Shown: positions 27,909 through 39,278 of the stretch, one piece after another
Layout: every line of letters begins with the position of its first letter
Position numbering within the stretch: position 1 is the first letter of the stretch
Source of the DNA: Pseudotabrizicola sp.
GTDB lineage: Bacteria > Pseudomonadota > Alphaproteobacteria > Rhodobacterales > Rhodobacteraceae
NCBI RefSeq assembly: GCF_030684215.1
Contig: NZ_JAUXOV010000076.1
Location: forward strand, 62,001 to 126,000
DNA length: 64,000 nucleotides
Reading direction: 5' to 3'
The notes under the pieces: generated by a model
The model's database searches: none
What the model saw: only the letters and a program-made list of their open reading frames with translations
What the model was told of the DNA's origin: nothing
Position numbers and translations under genes: made by a program

Positions 27909-29918
27909 ATGACGAACCTGAAGAAGATCAGCATTGATGGCATCGAAGTCGAGGTTGATGGCGCTATGACCATCATTCAGGCGGCCGAGGTGGCAGGCGT
28001 GGAAATCCCGCGCTTTTGCTATCACGAGCGCCTGACAATCGCGGGCAACTGCCGGATGTGTCTGGTTGAAGTGGTCGGCGGCCCGCCCAAACCGGCGGCA
28101 AGCTGTGCCATGCAGGTTCGTGATCTGCGTCCCGGTCCGAATGGCGAAGCGCCCTTGGTGAAAACCAACAGCCCGATGGTCAAGAAGGCCCGCGAAGGCG
28201 TGATGGAGTTTTTGCTGATCAACCACCCGCTGGATTGCCCGATCTGTGATCAGGGCGGCGAGTGTGACTTGCAGGATCAGGCGATGGCTTACGGCGTTGA
28301 TTTCAGCCGCTACCGCGAACCAAAGCGCGCGTCCGAGGATCTGAACCTTGGCCCATTGGTCGCCACCACCATGACGCGCTGCATTTCCTGCACCCGCTGC
28401 GTGCGCTTCACCTCGGAAGTTGCGGGCATCACCCAGATGGGCCAGACCGGGCGCGGCGAAGACAGTGAGATCACCAGCTACCTGAATGAGACGCTGAACT
28501 CGAACCTTCAGGGCAATATCATTGACCTGTGCCCGGTGGGCGCGCTGACAAGCAAACCCTATGCCTTTACCGCGCGGCCGTGGGAGCTGACGAAAACCGA
28601 ATCCATCGATGTGATGGATGCTTTGGGGTCCAACATCCGTATCGATACCAAGGGGCGCGAAGTCATGCGCATCCTGCCGCGCAACCATGATGGCGTGAAC
28701 GAGGAATGGATTTCCGACAAAACCCGGTTCATCTGGGATGGTCTGCGCCGCCAGCGGCTGGACACGCCCTATATCCGCGAGAATGGCAAGCTGCGCAAAG
28801 CGGGCTGGGGTGAGGCTTTGGCCGTCGCTGCGGCCGCGATGAAGGGCAAGACCGTTGCGGCTATCGTCGGCGATCTGGCCCCGGTTGAGGCTGTGTTCAG
28901 CCTCAAAACGTTGGTCGAAGGCCTTGGTGGCCGCATTGAATGCCGCACCGATGGGGCAAAGCTGCCCGCTGGCAACCGCTCGGCCTATGTTGGCACGGCG
29001 GCGATTGAAGATATTGACACGGCCAAGACGATCATCCTGATCGGGACCAATCCGCGCGACGAGGCTCCGGTACTGAACGCCCGTATCCGCAAGGCATGGG
29101 CGAAGGGCGCGAATATCACGCTGATCGGGCAGGCGGCAGATCTGACCTATGACCACAGCCACGCGGGCAATGACCGTGCGGCCTTGGTCAAGGCGACCGC
29201 TGACGCGGCAGAGACGGCGAATGCGATCGTGATCGTTGGCCAGGGTGCCTTGAACGAAGCCGATGGTGAGGCGGTTCTGTCTCAGGCGATGAAACTGGCC
29301 GAGGTGATGGGGGCCAAGTTTCTGGTGCTGCACACTGCCGCTGCGCGTGTCGGCGCCATGGATGTTGGCGCTGTGACCGATGGCGGCATGTCTGCCGCGA
29401 TGGATGGCGCGCAGGTGGTCTATAACCTTGGCGCGGATGAGGTGGATATCGCAGCTGGCCCGTTCGTGATTTATCAGGGCAGCCACGGCGACCGTGGCGC
29501 GCACCGGGCCGACCTGATCTTGCCGGGTGCCGCCTATACCGAGGAAAATGGCCTGTTCGTCAACACCGAGGGCCGTCCGCAACTGGCGATGCGCGCGGGC
29601 TTTGCGCCGGGTGAAGCCAAGGAAAACTGGGCTATTCTGCGCGCCTTGTCAGCAGAACTGGGGGCAACCTTTCCGTGGGATTCACTGGCCGCCCTGCGCC
29701 GTGCACTGGTCGCGGCTCATCCGCATCTGGGGCAGATTGATGATCTGGCCGACAATGGCTGGACCCCGCTTGCGCTGCGCGACCCGGCAAAGGCAACCTT
29801 CCGCCCCGTGGTCCCCGATTTCTACCTGACCAACCCGATTGCGCGGTCGTCGCAGGTGATGGCGGAACTGTCCGCCATGGCCCGAGCGCGGGCGGCCACA
29901 CCTTTGGCGGCGGAGTAG
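27909..29918 (+). CDS. nuoG: NADH-quinone oxidoreductase subunit G
   Basis: The 669-residue iron-sulfur subunit shows N1b ligands in [19 protein letters not shown] and the later CAMQV. N5 ligands are in [20 protein letters not shown]4 ligands are in [14 protein letters not shown] and CPVGALTSK. Electrons pass from NuoF through NuoG to NuoI. A molybdopterin-oxidoreductase-like fold follows (about 225-669) without the extra cluster motif of E. coli-type NuoG. The ATG at 27909 ([11 protein letters not shown]) is preceded by GGAG. Confidence 0.95.
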   Translation: MTNLKKISIDGIEVEVDGAMTIIQAAEVAGVEIPRFCYHERLTIAGNCRMCLVEVVGGPPKPAASCAMQVRDLRPGPNGEAPLVKTNSPMVKKAREGVMEFLLINHPLDCPICDQGGECDLQDQAMAYGVDFSRYREPKRASEDLNLGPLVATTMTRCISCTRCVRFTSEVAGITQMGQTGRGEDSEITSYLNETLNSNLQGNIIDLCPVGALTSKPYAFTARPWELTKTESIDVMDALGSNIRIDTKGREVMRILPRNHDGVNEEWISDKTRFIWDGLRRQRLDTPYIRENGKLRKAGWGEALAVAAAAMKGKTVAAIVGDLAPVEAVFSLKTLVEGLGGRIECRTDGAKLPAGNRSAYVGTAAIEDIDTAKTIILIGTNPRDEAPVLNARIRKAWAKGANITLIGQAADLTYDHSHAGNDRAALVKATADAAETANAIVIVGQGALNEADGEAVLSQAMKLAEVMGAKFLVLHTAAARVGAMDVGAVTDGGMSAAMDGAQVVYNLGADEVDIAAGPFVIYQGSHGDRGAHRADLILPGAAYTEENGLFVNTEGRPQLAMRAGFAPGEAKENWAILRALSAELGATFPWDSLAALRRALVAAHPHLGQIDDLADNGWTPLALRDPAKATFRPVVPDFYLTNPIARSSQVMAELSAMARARAATPLAAE

Positions 29919-29921
29919 CCG

Positions 29922-30323
29922 ATGCCCCACGCGCCCGTTCTTGCCAGCCTGACCGCCGCTTTCGTGGCGCTGTCGGCTTGTGCCGAGACTGGGGCCGTGT
30001 CACAGGGCGACTTCGTGCCATCGTATCAGGGCATTCAGACCGTGCTGTTGCAAGACGACATGGTCAGCTTCCGCGTCGCCCTTCAGGGTGGGCGCGGAAA
30101 TGATGATGTTGAAGCATATGGCCGCTGTGCGGCTGCACAATACGCGCTGATCCGTGGATTTGGGTTTGCGCGCCATGTGCGGACCACAGTGGCGAAGACA
30201 GGAAATACCTGGCGGGGGGACGCGGTCTATCTGATCTCGGCCGCACTGCCACCCGGACTCCGCACGATCGACGCCGAAGTGACGGTGCGTGATTGTGGGG
30301 CGCTTGGGATACCGACGATTTGA
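29922..30323 (+). CDS. Putative lipoprotein between nuoG and nuoH
   Basis: The 133-residue protein begins [29 protein letters not shown] is a lipobox with the cysteine at residue 20. The mature part has [38 protein letters not shown] and a Cys-containing end, and looks like a small alpha/beta domain. It begins three bases after the nuoG stop, so co-expression with complex I is clear. I recognise no named family; many Rhodobacteraceae nuo operons have a small reading frame here. Confidence 0.7.
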   Translation: MPHAPVLASLTAAFVALSACAETGAVSQGDFVPSYQGIQTVLLQDDMVSFRVALQGGRGNDDVEAYGRCAAAQYALIRGFGFARHVRTTVAKTGNTWRGDAVYLISAALPPGLRTIDAEVTVRDCGALGIPTI

Positions 30324-30339
30324 AGATGAGAGGCTGAGA

Positions 30340-31377
30340 ATGTCTGACTTTCTGGCAACGCCAATGGGCACGTTGGTTCTGGTCGCGGCGCAAAGCCTGC
30401 TGATCGTGGGCTTCGTGATGATCAGCCTGTTGTTTCTGGTGTATGGCGACCGCAAGGTCTGGGCCGCGGTGCAGATGCGACGGGGGCCAAACGTTGTGGG
30501 GGCCTTTGGCCTGCTGCAATCGGTGGCCGATGCGCTGAAATATGTGGTCAAGGAAATCGTGGTGCCTGCGGGTGCTGACCGCCCGGTGTTCTTCCTCGCG
30601 CCCATGTTGTCTTTCGTGTTGGCGATGCTGGCCTGGGCGGTGATCCCGTTCAACGATGGCTGGATTTTGGCCGATATCAACGTGGCGATCCTGTTCGTGT
30701 TCGCGGTGTCTTCGCTTGAGGTTTACGGCGTGATCATGGGGGGGTGGGCGTCGAACTCCAAATACCCGTTCCTCGGCTCGCTGCGGTCCGCCGCGCAGAT
30801 GATTTCCTATGAGGTGTCGCTGGGCCTGATCATCATTGGCATCATCATCTCGACCGGGTCGATGAACTTCTCGGCCATCGTCGCGGCGCAGGACGGGGCT
30901 TATGGCTTGTTCTCGTGGTACTGGCTGCCGCATCTGCCGATGGTGGTGTTGTTCTTCATCAGCGCACTTGCCGAAACCAACCGCCCGCCGTTTGACTTGC
31001 CGGAAGCGGAGTCCGAGCTGGTGGCCGGGTTCATGGTGGAATACTCCTCGACCCCATACCTGTTGTTCATGGCCGGAGAATACATCGCCATCTTCCTGAT
31101 GTGCGCTCTGATGACGCTGTTGTTCTTTGGCGGCTGGCTGTCGCCCATTCCGGGGCTGCCTGATGGCTTCTTCTGGATGTTCATCAAAATGGCGTTCTTC
31201 TTCTTCCTGTTCGCCATGGTGAAAGCCATCGTGCCGCGCTATCGCTACGACCAACTGATGCGCATTGGCTGGAAAGTCTTCCTGCCGCTGAGCTTGGGTT
31301 GGGTTGTGCTGGTGGCATTCCTTGCGAAATTCGAAGTTCTGGGCGGCGCTTGGGCCCGCTGGACGATTGGGGGCTGA
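30340..31377 (+). CDS. nuoH: NADH-quinone oxidoreductase subunit H
   Basis: The 345-residue membrane subunit forms the base of the quinone channel. It has eight or so predicted helices and the signature [28 protein letters not shown]. The [29 protein letters not shown] acidic loop is strongly conserved. The ATG at 30340 is used; the longer frame reads through from the lipoprotein. The TGA overlaps the nuoI start. Confidence 0.95.
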   Translation: MSDFLATPMGTLVLVAAQSLLIVGFVMISLLFLVYGDRKVWAAVQMRRGPNVVGAFGLLQSVADALKYVVKEIVVPAGADRPVFFLAPMLSFVLAMLAWAVIPFNDGWILADINVAILFVFAVSSLEVYGVIMGGWASNSKYPFLGSLRSAAQMISYEVSLGLIIIGIIISTGSMNFSAIVAAQDGAYGLFSWYWLPHLPMVVLFFISALAETNRPPFDLPEAESELVAGFMVEYSSTPYLLFMAGEYIAIFLMCALMTLLFFGGWLSPIPGLPDGFFWMFIKMAFFFFLFAMVKAIVPRYRYDQLMRIGWKVFLPLSLGWVVLVAFLAKFEVLGGAWARWTIGG

Positions 31378-31379
31378 TG

Positions 31380-31874
31380 ATGGCTAACATCGACTGGAAC
31401 CGCGCGACCCGGTATTTCCTGTTACAGGATTTTCTCAAGGGGTTTGCCCTGGGGATGAAGTACTTCTTCGCACCTAAGGCCACGCTGAACTATCCGCATG
31501 AAAAAGGGCCGCTGTCGCCACGATTCCGTGGCGAACACGCGCTACGCCGCTATCCCAATGGCGAAGAACGCTGCATCGCCTGCAAGCTGTGCGAGGCGGT
31601 ATGCCCGGCCCAAGCCATTACCATCGATGCCGAACCGCGTGACGATGGCAGCAGGCGAACCACCCGCTATGACATCGACATGACCAAATGCATCTATTGC
31701 GGTTTTTGTCAGGAAGCCTGCCCAGTTGATGCCATAGTCGAAGGCCCGAACTTTGAGTTCAGCACAGAAACCCGCGAGGAGTTGTTCTATGACAAGGACA
31801 AACTGCTTGATAATGGCGCGCGTTGGGAGGCGGAAATTGCCCGCAATCTCGAACTCGACGCACCGTATCGGTGA
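31380..31874 (+). CDS. nuoI: NADH-quinone oxidoreductase subunit I
   Basis: The 164-residue 8Fe ferredoxin subunit has two clusters, N6a and N6b: [16 protein letters not shown] and [16 protein letters not shown]. The N-terminus anchors to the membrane arm ([28 protein letters not shown]). The ATG at 31380 (MANIDW) is preferred, and ATG at 31377 is an alternative. Its TGA overlaps the next gene's start. Confidence 0.95.
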   Translation: MANIDWNRATRYFLLQDFLKGFALGMKYFFAPKATLNYPHEKGPLSPRFRGEHALRRYPNGEERCIACKLCEAVCPAQAITIDAEPRDDGSRRTTRYDIDMTKCIYCGFCQEACPVDAIVEGPNFEFSTETREELFYDKDKLLDNGARWEAEIARNLELDAPYR

Positions 31875-32290
31875 TGGCCATGAATGACGCTTACACCAAG
31901 ATGCTGCAACAGATGATGGAAAGCGGGCAGGAAATGCTGCGCTCTTTCAATCCAGGGGCCGAGGGCATCAAGATGGGGGGGATGGAAAAGCTGTTCCCCA
32001 CCATGCCAAAAGACATGATGGAGATGTGGTTCGGCAAGACCTTCAACCGCGAAGGGCTGGATGCCAAAACCCGCCTGCTGGTCACCATTGCCGCGCTGAC
32101 CGTTCTGGGCGCGCAAGCCGAGCCGCAGTTGAAACTGTCGGTGCGCCATGCGCTTGCCGCCGGGGCCACACAGCGCGAAATCGCCGAGGTGATCTGGCAG
32201 ATGAGCATGTTCGGCGGCCTGCCGGCCATGCAAAAAGCGCTGGAAATTGCGCAAAGCGTGTTTGCCGATACTGAGGGGACTGACGAATGA
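31874..32290 (+). CDS. Carboxymuconolactone decarboxylase-like protein in the nuo operon
   Basis: The 138-residue protein has an AhpD/CMD-type helical core, with [57 protein letters not shown]. No CxxC pair is present, so it is not an AhpD-type peroxidase partner. Genes of this class occur at this position in related nuo operons. It overlaps nuoI and nuoJ (TGATG and ATGA), showing tight coupling. An assembly or quinone-related function is speculation. Confidence 0.85.
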   Translation: MAMNDAYTKMLQQMMESGQEMLRSFNPGAEGIKMGGMEKLFPTMPKDMMEMWFGKTFNREGLDAKTRLLVTIAALTVLGAQAEPQLKLSVRHALAAGATQREIAEVIWQMSMFGGLPAMQKALEIAQSVFADTEGTDE

Positions 32291-32901
32291 CCGTCGCAGA
32301 TTATGCCTTTTATGCCTTTGCGATCGTCGTGGTCGCGGCAGGTCTTATGGTCACCATCAGCCGCAACCCGGTGCATTCGGTGCTCTGGCTGATCCTTGCG
32401 TTCCTGTCGTCGGCCGGGCTGTTTGTGCTCTTGGGCGCCGAGTTTGTGGCGATGCTGTTGATCATCGTCTACGTCGGCGCGGTCGCGGTTCTGTTCCTGT
32501 TCGTGGTGATGATGCTCGACATCGACTTTGCCGCGCTCAAGGGCGAGATCGCGCGTTACATGCCGCTGGGTCTGCTGATCGGCGTGGTGCTGCTGATGCA
32601 GCTGTCGCTGGGCATTGGTGCTTGGGTTCAGGCCGAAGGCGCGATGGGCTTGCGTCAGGCGGTGGCACCCGCGATGGATCAGGTGGAAAACACCCGCGCA
32701 CTGGGGCTGTTGATCTATGACAAGTATCTGCTTTTGTTTCAGCTTTCGGGTCTGATCCTGCTGGTCGCCATGATCGGTGCAATTTTGCTTACCCTGCGCC
32801 ACCGCAAGGATGTAAAGCGCCAGAACGTGCTGCATCAGATGTGGCGCGATCCGGCCAAGGCGATGGAGCTGAAAGACGTAAAGCCGGGGCAAGGTCTCTA
32901 A
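32287..32901 (+). CDS. nuoJ: NADH-quinone oxidoreductase subunit J
   Basis: The 204-residue membrane subunit has five helices. The conserved [51 protein letters not shown] segment contains the pi-bulge helix central to proton pumping. It shares an ATGA with the upstream CMD gene. A short hairpin lies in the 83-bp gap before nuoK. Confidence 0.95.
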   Translation: MTVADYAFYAFAIVVVAAGLMVTISRNPVHSVLWLILAFLSSAGLFVLLGAEFVAMLLIIVYVGAVAVLFLFVVMMLDIDFAALKGEIARYMPLGLLIGVVLLMQLSLGIGAWVQAEGAMGLRQAVAPAMDQVENTRALGLLIYDKYLLLFQLSGLILLVAMIGAILLTLRHRKDVKRQNVLHQMWRDPAKAMELKDVKPGQGL

Positions 32902-32920
32902 GGCTTCAGAAATAGGGTAG

Positions 32921-32938
32921 GGCGGGGTTCACCCCGCC
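32921..32938 (+). other. Hairpin between nuoJ and nuoK
   Basis: A 7-bp GC stem (GGCGGGG / CCCCGCC) with a TTCA loop lies 20 bases after the nuoJ stop. No T-tract follows, so it is more likely an mRNA-stability element than a terminator. Confidence 0.45.
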
Positions 32939-32984
32939 TCTGCGACAAAGACAAAACGGGGCAAAGACCCGGAGGGACTTGAGA

Positions 32985-33290
32985 ATGGTTGGTCTGGAAC
33001 ATTACCTGACAGTCGCGGCGGCTTTGTTCGTCATCGGCATTTTCGGCATCTTCCTGAACCGGAAGAATGTCATCGTCATCCTGATGTCGATTGAACTTAT
33101 GCTTCTGGCGGTGAACATCAACATGGTCGCGTTTTCCAGCCATCTGGGCGATCTGGTGGGGCAGGTGTTCACTATGTTCATCCTGACCGTTGCGGCGGCC
33201 GAGGCGGCGATTGGGCTTGCGATACTGGTGGTGTTCTTCCGCAACCGTGGAACGATCGACGTTGAAGACGTCAACGTGATGAAAGGCTGA
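32985..33290 (+). CDS. nuoK: NADH-quinone oxidoreductase subunit K
   Basis: The 101-residue subunit has three helices. Conserved glutamates sit in [15 protein letters not shown] and [21 protein letters not shown], residues essential for proton transfer in the family. The ATG at 32985 follows GGAGGGAC; an in-frame TTG two codons earlier is less likely. Confidence 0.95.
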   Translation: MVGLEHYLTVAAALFVIGIFGIFLNRKNVIVILMSIELMLLAVNINMVAFSSHLGDLVGQVFTMFILTVAAAEAAIGLAILVVFFRNRGTIDVEDVNVMKG

Positions 33291-33294
33291 ACCC

Positions 33295-35421
33295 ATGGCA
33301 ACGATCATTCTTCTGGCGCCCCTTGTTGGCGCGCTGATCTGCGGCTTTGGCTGGCGCATCATTGGCGAACGTGCCGGGCAGATCATCACCACCGGCTTGG
33401 TGTTTCTGGCGGCATTCCTTTCATGGATCATCTTTCTGACCTTTGACGGTGAGACCTACCGCGTGGTGCTGTTGCGCTGGATCGAATCTGGCACGCTGGG
33501 CAGTGAATGGGGCATCCGGGTTGACCGGTTGACCGCGATCATGCTGGTCGTCGTGAACTCGGTGTCGGCCTTGGTGCATCTGTATTCGTTCGGCTATATG
33601 GCGCATGACGACAACTGGGGCCATCACGAGCATTACCGTGCACGGTTCTTTGCCTATCTGTCGTTCTTTACCTTTGCCATGCTGATGCTGGTCACCTCTG
33701 ACAACCTTGTTCAGATGTTCTTTGGTTGGGAAGGCGTGGGCGTGGCCTCATACCTGCTGATCGGGTTCTACTATAAAAAGCCAAGCGCCAATGCGGCCGC
33801 GATCAAGGCGTTCGTGGTCAACCGCGTGGGTGACTTCGGCTTTGCCCTTGGCATTTTCGCGCTGTTCTACCTGACCGACTCGATCCGCTTTGATGAGGTG
33901 TTTGCCGCCGCTCCGGCCCTGGCAGAAACCAGCGTCCGGTTCCTGTGGGCCGACTGGAACGCGGCCAACCTGATTGGCGTGCTGCTGTTCATTGGCGCGA
34001 TGGGGAAATCGGCGCAACTGTTCCTGCACACATGGCTGCCCGACGCGATGGAAGGCCCGACCCCGGTGTCGGCGCTGATCCACGCGGCCACCATGGTGAC
34101 TGCCGGTGTGTTTCTGGTCTGCCGCATGTCGCCGGTCTATGAATATGCACCCTCGGCGATGACGATGATCACCGTGCTGGGGGCCGCGACGGCCTTTGTT
34201 GCAGCAACGATTGGTCTGGTGCAGAACGATATCAAGCGCGTGATCGCTTATTCCACCATGTCGCAGCTTGGCTATATGTTCGTGGCGGCGGGTGTGGGCG
34301 TCTATTCGGTGGCCATGTTCCACCTGTTCACACATGCGTTCTTCAAGGCGATGCTGTTTCTGGGCGCAGGCTCGGTGATCCACGCCACGCATCATGAGCA
34401 GGACATGCGCAACTATGGTGGGTTGCGCAAAAAAATCCCCTACACGTTTTGGGCGATGATGATCGGCACGCTGGCGATCACGGGTGTCGGCATTCCGCTG
34501 ACCCATATTGGGTTCGCCGGGTTCCTGTCCAAGGATGCGGTGATTGAATCGGCCTTTGTTGGCAATCAAGGCGCGTTTTGGTTGCTGGTGGTCGCGGCAG
34601 GGATGACCAGTTTCTATTCCTGGCGTCTGATGTTCATGACCTTTTACGGCAAGAACCGCGCCGGTACGGTGGGGCATGGCCACGTACACGGTCACGATGA
34701 CCACCCCCACGAGCCGCACGAAAGCCCGACCGTCATGCTGATCCCGCTGGGGGTGCTGGCGCTTGGCGCGGCGTTCTCGGGGATGATCTGGTACAGCGTG
34801 TTCTTTGGCGATGAAGACAAGGTGCGCAACTGGTTCGGTCTGGATGCTGCACATCACGAGACACAGGCAGAGGCCGCCCCGGTGGCAGGAGCCGTCGTAG
34901 CGTCCCAAGCCGCAGAAGGTGCTGCCGAAGGCGCCGCAGAAGCTGAACCCGCGCATCAGGCCGCTGTGGCACCGAAAGGCGCCATCTTTATCGGGCCGGA
35001 AAACACCGTGCTGCATGACGCGCATTATGTGCCAACATGGGTCAAGGTCAGCCCCTTTGTTGCCATGGTGCTTGGCTTTGCGCTGTCGTGGTTGTTCTAC
35101 ATCAAGAACCCGTCGCTGCCGGGGCGACTGGCGGCCAACCAGCGCCCGCTTTACCTTTTCCTGTTGAACAAATGGTATTTCGACGAGCTGTATGACTGGA
35201 CAATCGTGCGCCCCGCCAAGTGGCTGGGGGGCTTCCTTTGGAAAAAGGGCGATGGGGCTGTTATTGACGGGTCCATCAACGGCGTGGCGATGGGGATTAT
35301 TCCCATGTTGACCCGCCTCGCCGGTCGGGCGCAGTCCGGCTATGTTTTTCACTATGCCTTCGCCATGGTCCTTGGGGTTGTTGCCCTGATCACCTGGCTC
35401 ACGCTGTCTGGCGCGCAGTAA
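33295..35421 (+). CDS. nuoL: NADH-quinone oxidoreductase subunit L
   Basis: The 708-residue antiporter-like subunit has about 16 helices. Typical elements are [69 protein letters not shown] and a histidine-rich cytoplasmic loop ([17 protein letters not shown]). An Ala/Glu-rich loop (about 525-560) precedes the long lateral helix and last transmembrane segment. It pumps protons at the distal end of the membrane arm. Confidence 0.95.
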   Translation: MATIILLAPLVGALICGFGWRIIGERAGQIITTGLVFLAAFLSWIIFLTFDGETYRVVLLRWIESGTLGSEWGIRVDRLTAIMLVVVNSVSALVHLYSFGYMAHDDNWGHHEHYRARFFAYLSFFTFAMLMLVTSDNLVQMFFGWEGVGVASYLLIGFYYKKPSANAAAIKAFVVNRVGDFGFALGIFALFYLTDSIRFDEVFAAAPALAETSVRFLWADWNAANLIGVLLFIGAMGKSAQLFLHTWLPDAMEGPTPVSALIHAATMVTAGVFLVCRMSPVYEYAPSAMTMITVLGAATAFVAATIGLVQNDIKRVIAYSTMSQLGYMFVAAGVGVYSVAMFHLFTHAFFKAMLFLGAGSVIHATHHEQDMRNYGGLRKKIPYTFWAMMIGTLAITGVGIPLTHIGFAGFLSKDAVIESAFVGNQGAFWLLVVAAGMTSFYSWRLMFMTFYGKNRAGTVGHGHVHGHDDHPHEPHESPTVMLIPLGVLALGAAFSGMIWYSVFFGDEDKVRNWFGLDAAHHETQAEAAPVAGAVVASQAAEGAAEGAAEAEPAHQAAVAPKGAIFIGPENTVLHDAHYVPTWVKVSPFVAMVLGFALSWLFYIKNPSLPGRLAANQRPLYLFLLNKWYFDELYDWTIVRPAKWLGGFLWKKGDGAVIDGSINGVAMGIIPMLTRLAGRAQSGYVFHYAFAMVLGVVALITWLTLSGAQ

Positions 35422-35439
35422 GGGGGCGAAAGAGTATCC

Positions 35440-36978
35440 ATGGACAACCTGCTTTCCATCATCACCTTCATTCCCGCAGTGGCTGCCGTCATCATGGCGC
35501 TGTTCCTGCGTGGCGATGACGTCGCTGCCCAGAACAACGCCAAGTGGCTGGCGCTGCTGGCCACATCGGCAACGTTCCTTGTCTCGCTGTTCATTTTGGC
35601 TGGGTTCGATCCGGGCAACACCAGCATGCAGTTCGTTGAAGAATACGACTGGATCCTTGGCCTGAAATACAAGATGGGGGTCGATGGTATCTCGGTCCTG
35701 TTTGTGATGCTGACCACGTTCCTGATGCCGATCACCATCGCGTCGTGCTGGACAGTGGAAACCCGCGTCAAGGAATACATGATCGCGTTTCTGATGCTGG
35801 AAACGCTGATGCTGGGCGTGTTCTGCGCGTTGGATCTGGTGCTGTTCTACCTGTTCTTTGAGGCCGGGCTGATCCCGATGTTCCTGATCATCGGGATCTG
35901 GGGCGGCAAAGAGCGGATCTATGCCGCGTTCAAGTTCTTCCTGTATACCTTCCTTGGCTCTGTCCTGATGCTGGTCGCGATGATCGCTATGTATTGGGAT
36001 GCGGGCACGACGGATATTCCAACGCTGCTGACCCATGATTTTGCGTCCGAGACATTCTCGGTGCTGGGGATTACGGTGGTCGGCGGATTGCAGACCATGC
36101 TGTTTCTGGCGTTCTTTGCCAGCTTTGCGGTCAAGATGCCGATGTGGCCGGTGCACACATGGTTGCCGGATGCGCACGTGCAGGCCCCCACCGCAGGGTC
36201 GGTGGTGCTTGCTGCGATCTTGCTGAAAATGGGCGGCTACGGCTTTTTGCGCTTCAGCCTGCCGATGTTCCCGGTGGGGTCGGATGTGCTGGCGCCCGTT
36301 GTGTTGTGGATGTCGGCGATTGCCATCGTCTACACCTCGCTTGTGGCCCTTGCGCAGCAGGATATGAAAAAGCTGATCGCTTATTCGTCGGTGGCCCATA
36401 TGGGCTATGTGACGATGGGGATTTTTGCCGCCAACCAGCAGGGCATTGACGGCGCGATTTTCCAGATGATCAGCCACGGCTTTATCTCGGGCGCGTTGTT
36501 CCTGTGTGTGGGCGTGATCTATGACCGCATGCACACTCGGGACATTGACGCCTATGGCGGTCTGGTGAACCGGATGCCGGCCTATGCGATGATCTTCATG
36601 TTCTTCACCATGGCCAACGTGGGCCTGCCGGGCACCTCTGGCTTTGTGGGCGAATTCCTTGTGCTGGTCGGCGTTTTCCAGGTGAACACATGGGTCGCTG
36701 CCGTGGCCACCTCGGGTGTGATCCTGTCGGCGGCGTATGCTTTGTGGCTCTATCGCCGCGTGGTGATGGGAGAGCTGATCAAAGAGGCGCTCAAGTCGAT
36801 CACCGACATGACCCGCCGCGAAAAGGCAATCTTTGCGCCCTTGGTGTTCATGACCCTGCTTCTGGGCGTCTATCCGTCGCTGGTCACCGATATCATCGGC
36901 CCCAGCGTCACCGCTCTTGTGACCGATTATCAGGCCGCGATCCCCGTCTTGGGTGATACGCAACTGGCCCAGCAGTAA
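35440..36978 (+). CDS. nuoM: NADH-quinone oxidoreductase subunit M
   Basis: The 512-residue antiporter-like subunit contains [32 protein letters not shown], the [36 protein letters not shown] channel segment and [10 protein letters not shown]. Paired conserved Glu and Lys residues in these helices support proton translocation. It follows nuoL by 18 bp and precedes nuoN by 14 bp. Confidence 0.95.
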   Translation: MDNLLSIITFIPAVAAVIMALFLRGDDVAAQNNAKWLALLATSATFLVSLFILAGFDPGNTSMQFVEEYDWILGLKYKMGVDGISVLFVMLTTFLMPITIASCWTVETRVKEYMIAFLMLETLMLGVFCALDLVLFYLFFEAGLIPMFLIIGIWGGKERIYAAFKFFLYTFLGSVLMLVAMIAMYWDAGTTDIPTLLTHDFASETFSVLGITVVGGLQTMLFLAFFASFAVKMPMWPVHTWLPDAHVQAPTAGSVVLAAILLKMGGYGFLRFSLPMFPVGSDVLAPVVLWMSAIAIVYTSLVALAQQDMKKLIAYSSVAHMGYVTMGIFAANQQGIDGAIFQMISHGFISGALFLCVGVIYDRMHTRDIDAYGGLVNRMPAYAMIFMFFTMANVGLPGTSGFVGEFLVLVGVFQVNTWVAAVATSGVILSAAYALWLYRRVVMGELIKEALKSITDMTRREKAIFAPLVFMTLLLGVYPSLVTDIIGPSVTALVTDYQAAIPVLGDTQLAQQ

Positions 36979-36992
36979 AGGAAGCGGGAACC

Positions 36993-38429
36993 ATGACCGC
37001 AGCTGATTTCAACACCATCCTGCCAGAGTTCATTCTGGCCACCTTTGCGCTTGGGGCGCTGATGTTCGGGGCATACGGGGGCAAGGACAAGACCGCTGCC
37101 ACGCTGGTCTGGGCCACCTCTGGCCTGTTCTTCGCGCTTGCGCTCTACATCGGCTTTGGCGCCGCGGGCGAGCGTATGGCTTTTGGCGGGCTGTTCACTG
37201 ACGACCCGTTTGCGCGCTTTGCCAAGGTGATCATCCTTGTGTCCGCGGCCTGCGTGATGCTGATGGCACAAGATTACATGCAGCGCCGTGACCTGTTGCG
37301 GTTTGAATTCCCGATCCTTGTGACGCTGGCCGTGATCGGCATGATGGTCATGGTGTCGGCAGGCGATCTGATGACGCTTTATATGGGGCTGGAGCTGCAA
37401 TCTTTGTCGCTTTATGTCGTGGCCGCCATGCGCCGCGACAGCACCAAATCGTCGGAAGCCGGGCTGAAGTATTTCCTGCTGGGGGCGCTGTCGTCGGGCA
37501 TGTTCCTCTATGGCGCATCGCTCGCCTATGGCTATGCGGGCACCACGCAATTTGCGGGCATCCTGTCCACGCTGGGCGGTGATACGCCGGTGGGTCTGAC
37601 CATTGGTCTGGTGTTCATGCTGGCGGCCCTGTCGTTCAAGGTCTCGGCCGCGCCCTTCCACATGTGGACGCCGGATGTGTATGAAGGCTCGCCCACCCCG
37701 ATCACCGCATTTTTTGCCACCGCGCCAAAGGTTGCGGCGATGGCCCTGATCGCGCGTCTGGTGCATGACGCCTTTGGCGGCATCCCTGCCGAATGGACGC
37801 AGGTTTTGGCAGCGCTTGCCGTGGTGTCGATGTTCCTTGGCGCGATTGCCGCGATCGGGCAGCGCGATATCAAGCGCCTGATGGCTTATTCCTCGATTGC
37901 CCACATGGGTTATGCACTGGTGGGTCTTGCCTCTGGGACAGCCCAGGGCGTACAGGCCATGCTGATCTATATGGCGATCTACGTCACGATGAACGTGGGC
38001 ACCTTTGCGTTCATCTTGTCGATGGAACGCGATGGCCGCCCGATCACCGACATCCAGTCGCTCAACATGTTCTCGAAAAAAGAACCGCTCAAGGCCCTTG
38101 CCTTGCTGGTCCTCATGTTCAGCCTTGCCGGCGTGCCGCCAATGCTGGGCTTTTTCGGCAAGTTTTATGTGCTCAAGGCAGCGGTGGATGCAGGGATGGT
38201 CTGGCTTGCGATTGCGGGGGCTGTCGCATCGGTCATCGGTGCGTTCTATTATCTGCGCATCGTCTTCTTCATCTACTTTGGCAAAGAAGGCGAACCCGCC
38301 GACAGCAACATGGCCCCCGTGCAATGGGTGATGATGATCGGCGTGGCTGTGATCATGGTCCTGGGCATCGTCAACCTGTTCGGGCTGGAACCTGTCGCGG
38401 CGCTCGCCGCCGAAGCTCTTGTCCGATAG
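36993..38429 (+). CDS. nuoN: NADH-quinone oxidoreductase subunit N
   Basis: The 478-residue third antiporter-like subunit shows [70 protein letters not shown] and a [19 protein letters not shown] helix. It ends the nuo set, and its last 11 bases overlap the birA start. Confidence 0.95.
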   Translation: MTAADFNTILPEFILATFALGALMFGAYGGKDKTAATLVWATSGLFFALALYIGFGAAGERMAFGGLFTDDPFARFAKVIILVSAACVMLMAQDYMQRRDLLRFEFPILVTLAVIGMMVMVSAGDLMTLYMGLELQSLSLYVVAAMRRDSTKSSEAGLKYFLLGALSSGMFLYGASLAYGYAGTTQFAGILSTLGGDTPVGLTIGLVFMLAALSFKVSAAPFHMWTPDVYEGSPTPITAFFATAPKVAAMALIARLVHDAFGGIPAEWTQVLAALAVVSMFLGAIAAIGQRDIKRLMAYSSIAHMGYALVGLASGTAQGVQAMLIYMAIYVTMNVGTFAFILSMERDGRPITDIQSLNMFSKKEPLKALALLVLMFSLAGVPPMLGFFGKFYVLKAAVDAGMVWLAIAGAVASVIGAFYYLRIVFFIYFGKEGEPADSNMAPVQWVMMIGVAVIMVLGIVNLFGLEPVAALAAEALVR

Positions 38430-39174
38430 CACATGGCCAGACCGGGTAGGGCGCGTTGCCCTGCCTTTCGTTGACAGCACCAATGCCGAAGCCTTTCGCC
38501 GGGCCCCGCATCTGCCGGGGCCTGCGTGGATTCTGGCAGCCGAGCAGACCGCAGGCCGGGGCCGCCGCGCGCGACCCTGGGCCAGCCCTCGTGGCAACTT
38601 CTATGCAACCCATGTGATGCAGCCATCCGAGCCGCCGCAGACCATCGCCCTGCGCAGCTTCGTTGCAGCACTTGCACTGCATGATGCCCTGAGCGTGGCA
38701 ACAGGCAGCCCGCAGGCCATCGCCCTCAAATGGCCCAATGATGTGCTTTTGTCGGGGGGCAAGGTCGCGGGTATTTTGCTGGAATGCCAGACCGCAGGGC
38801 AGGGCAGCCAAACCCTTGCGATTGGCATCGGCGTGAACCTGATTGGCCATCCAGACGCCGCTCAGGTCGAGCCGGGTGCCACGCCGCCCGTCTCTGTGCT
38901 CTCAGAGTCCGGTCAACGTCTCACGCCCGAGGGTTTCCTGGCCCTTCTCGCCCCGGCCTATGCCAGATGGGAAGCAGTCTTTATCGCTCAGGGTTTCGCC
39001 CCGATCCGCACCGCATGGTTGGGCCGCGCGGCCCGTCTGGGAGAGCCGATCCGCGCCCGGACGGGGACACATGACCGACAAGGCATCTTTGAAAGCATCG
39101 ACGCCGATGGGAACCTGATCCTGCGCACGCCCCACACAACCCTTGCCATCCCCGCCGCCGAGGTGTTCTTTTGA
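38419..39174 (+). CDS. birA: Biotin-[acetyl-CoA-carboxylase] ligase
   Basis: The 251-residue group I biotin protein ligase has no N-terminal DNA-binding domain. It attaches biotin to carboxylase carrier proteins via biotinyl-AMP. Signatures are [12 protein letters not shown], the ATP/biotin loop [20 protein letters not shown] and [20 protein letters not shown]. The start is TTG at 38419, inside nuoN. No closer ATG or GTG is in frame, so translation is probably coupled to nuoN. This birA-after-nuoN order is usual in Rhodobacteraceae. Confidence 0.92.
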   Translation: MSDSTWPDRVGRVALPFVDSTNAEAFRRAPHLPGPAWILAAEQTAGRGRRARPWASPRGNFYATHVMQPSEPPQTIALRSFVAALALHDALSVATGSPQAIALKWPNDVLLSGGKVAGILLECQTAGQGSQTLAIGIGVNLIGHPDAAQVEPGATPPVSVLSESGQRLTPEGFLALLAPAYARWEAVFIAQGFAPIRTAWLGRAARLGEPIRARTGTHDRQGIFESIDADGNLILRTPHTTLAIPAAEVFF

Positions 39175-39215
39175 TCACCCGCGCCTTCATCTTGGCGAAA
39201 CTACTCCACGGGGGT

Positions 39216-39236
39216 CCGAGGGTGTGAAGCCCTCGG
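39216..39236 (+). other. Hairpin between birA and coaX
   Basis: A 7-bp perfect stem (CCGAGGG / CCCTCGG, loop TGTGAAG) sits in the 104-bp gap. It is followed by TCCGGCCCGG rather than a T-run. It may be an attenuator or a fragment of a repeated intergenic element. Confidence 0.4.
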
Positions 39237-39278
39237 TCCGGCCCGGTCCACCAGATCCAACGCCCGGAATTCATCCTC

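Noticed and set aside
33748-36963. A 1071-codon minus-strand open frame opposite nuoL and nuoM
   Set aside because: It is antisense to two complex I genes with convincing membrane-helix signatures. The composition (His, Arg, Gln-rich) marks it as a shadow.
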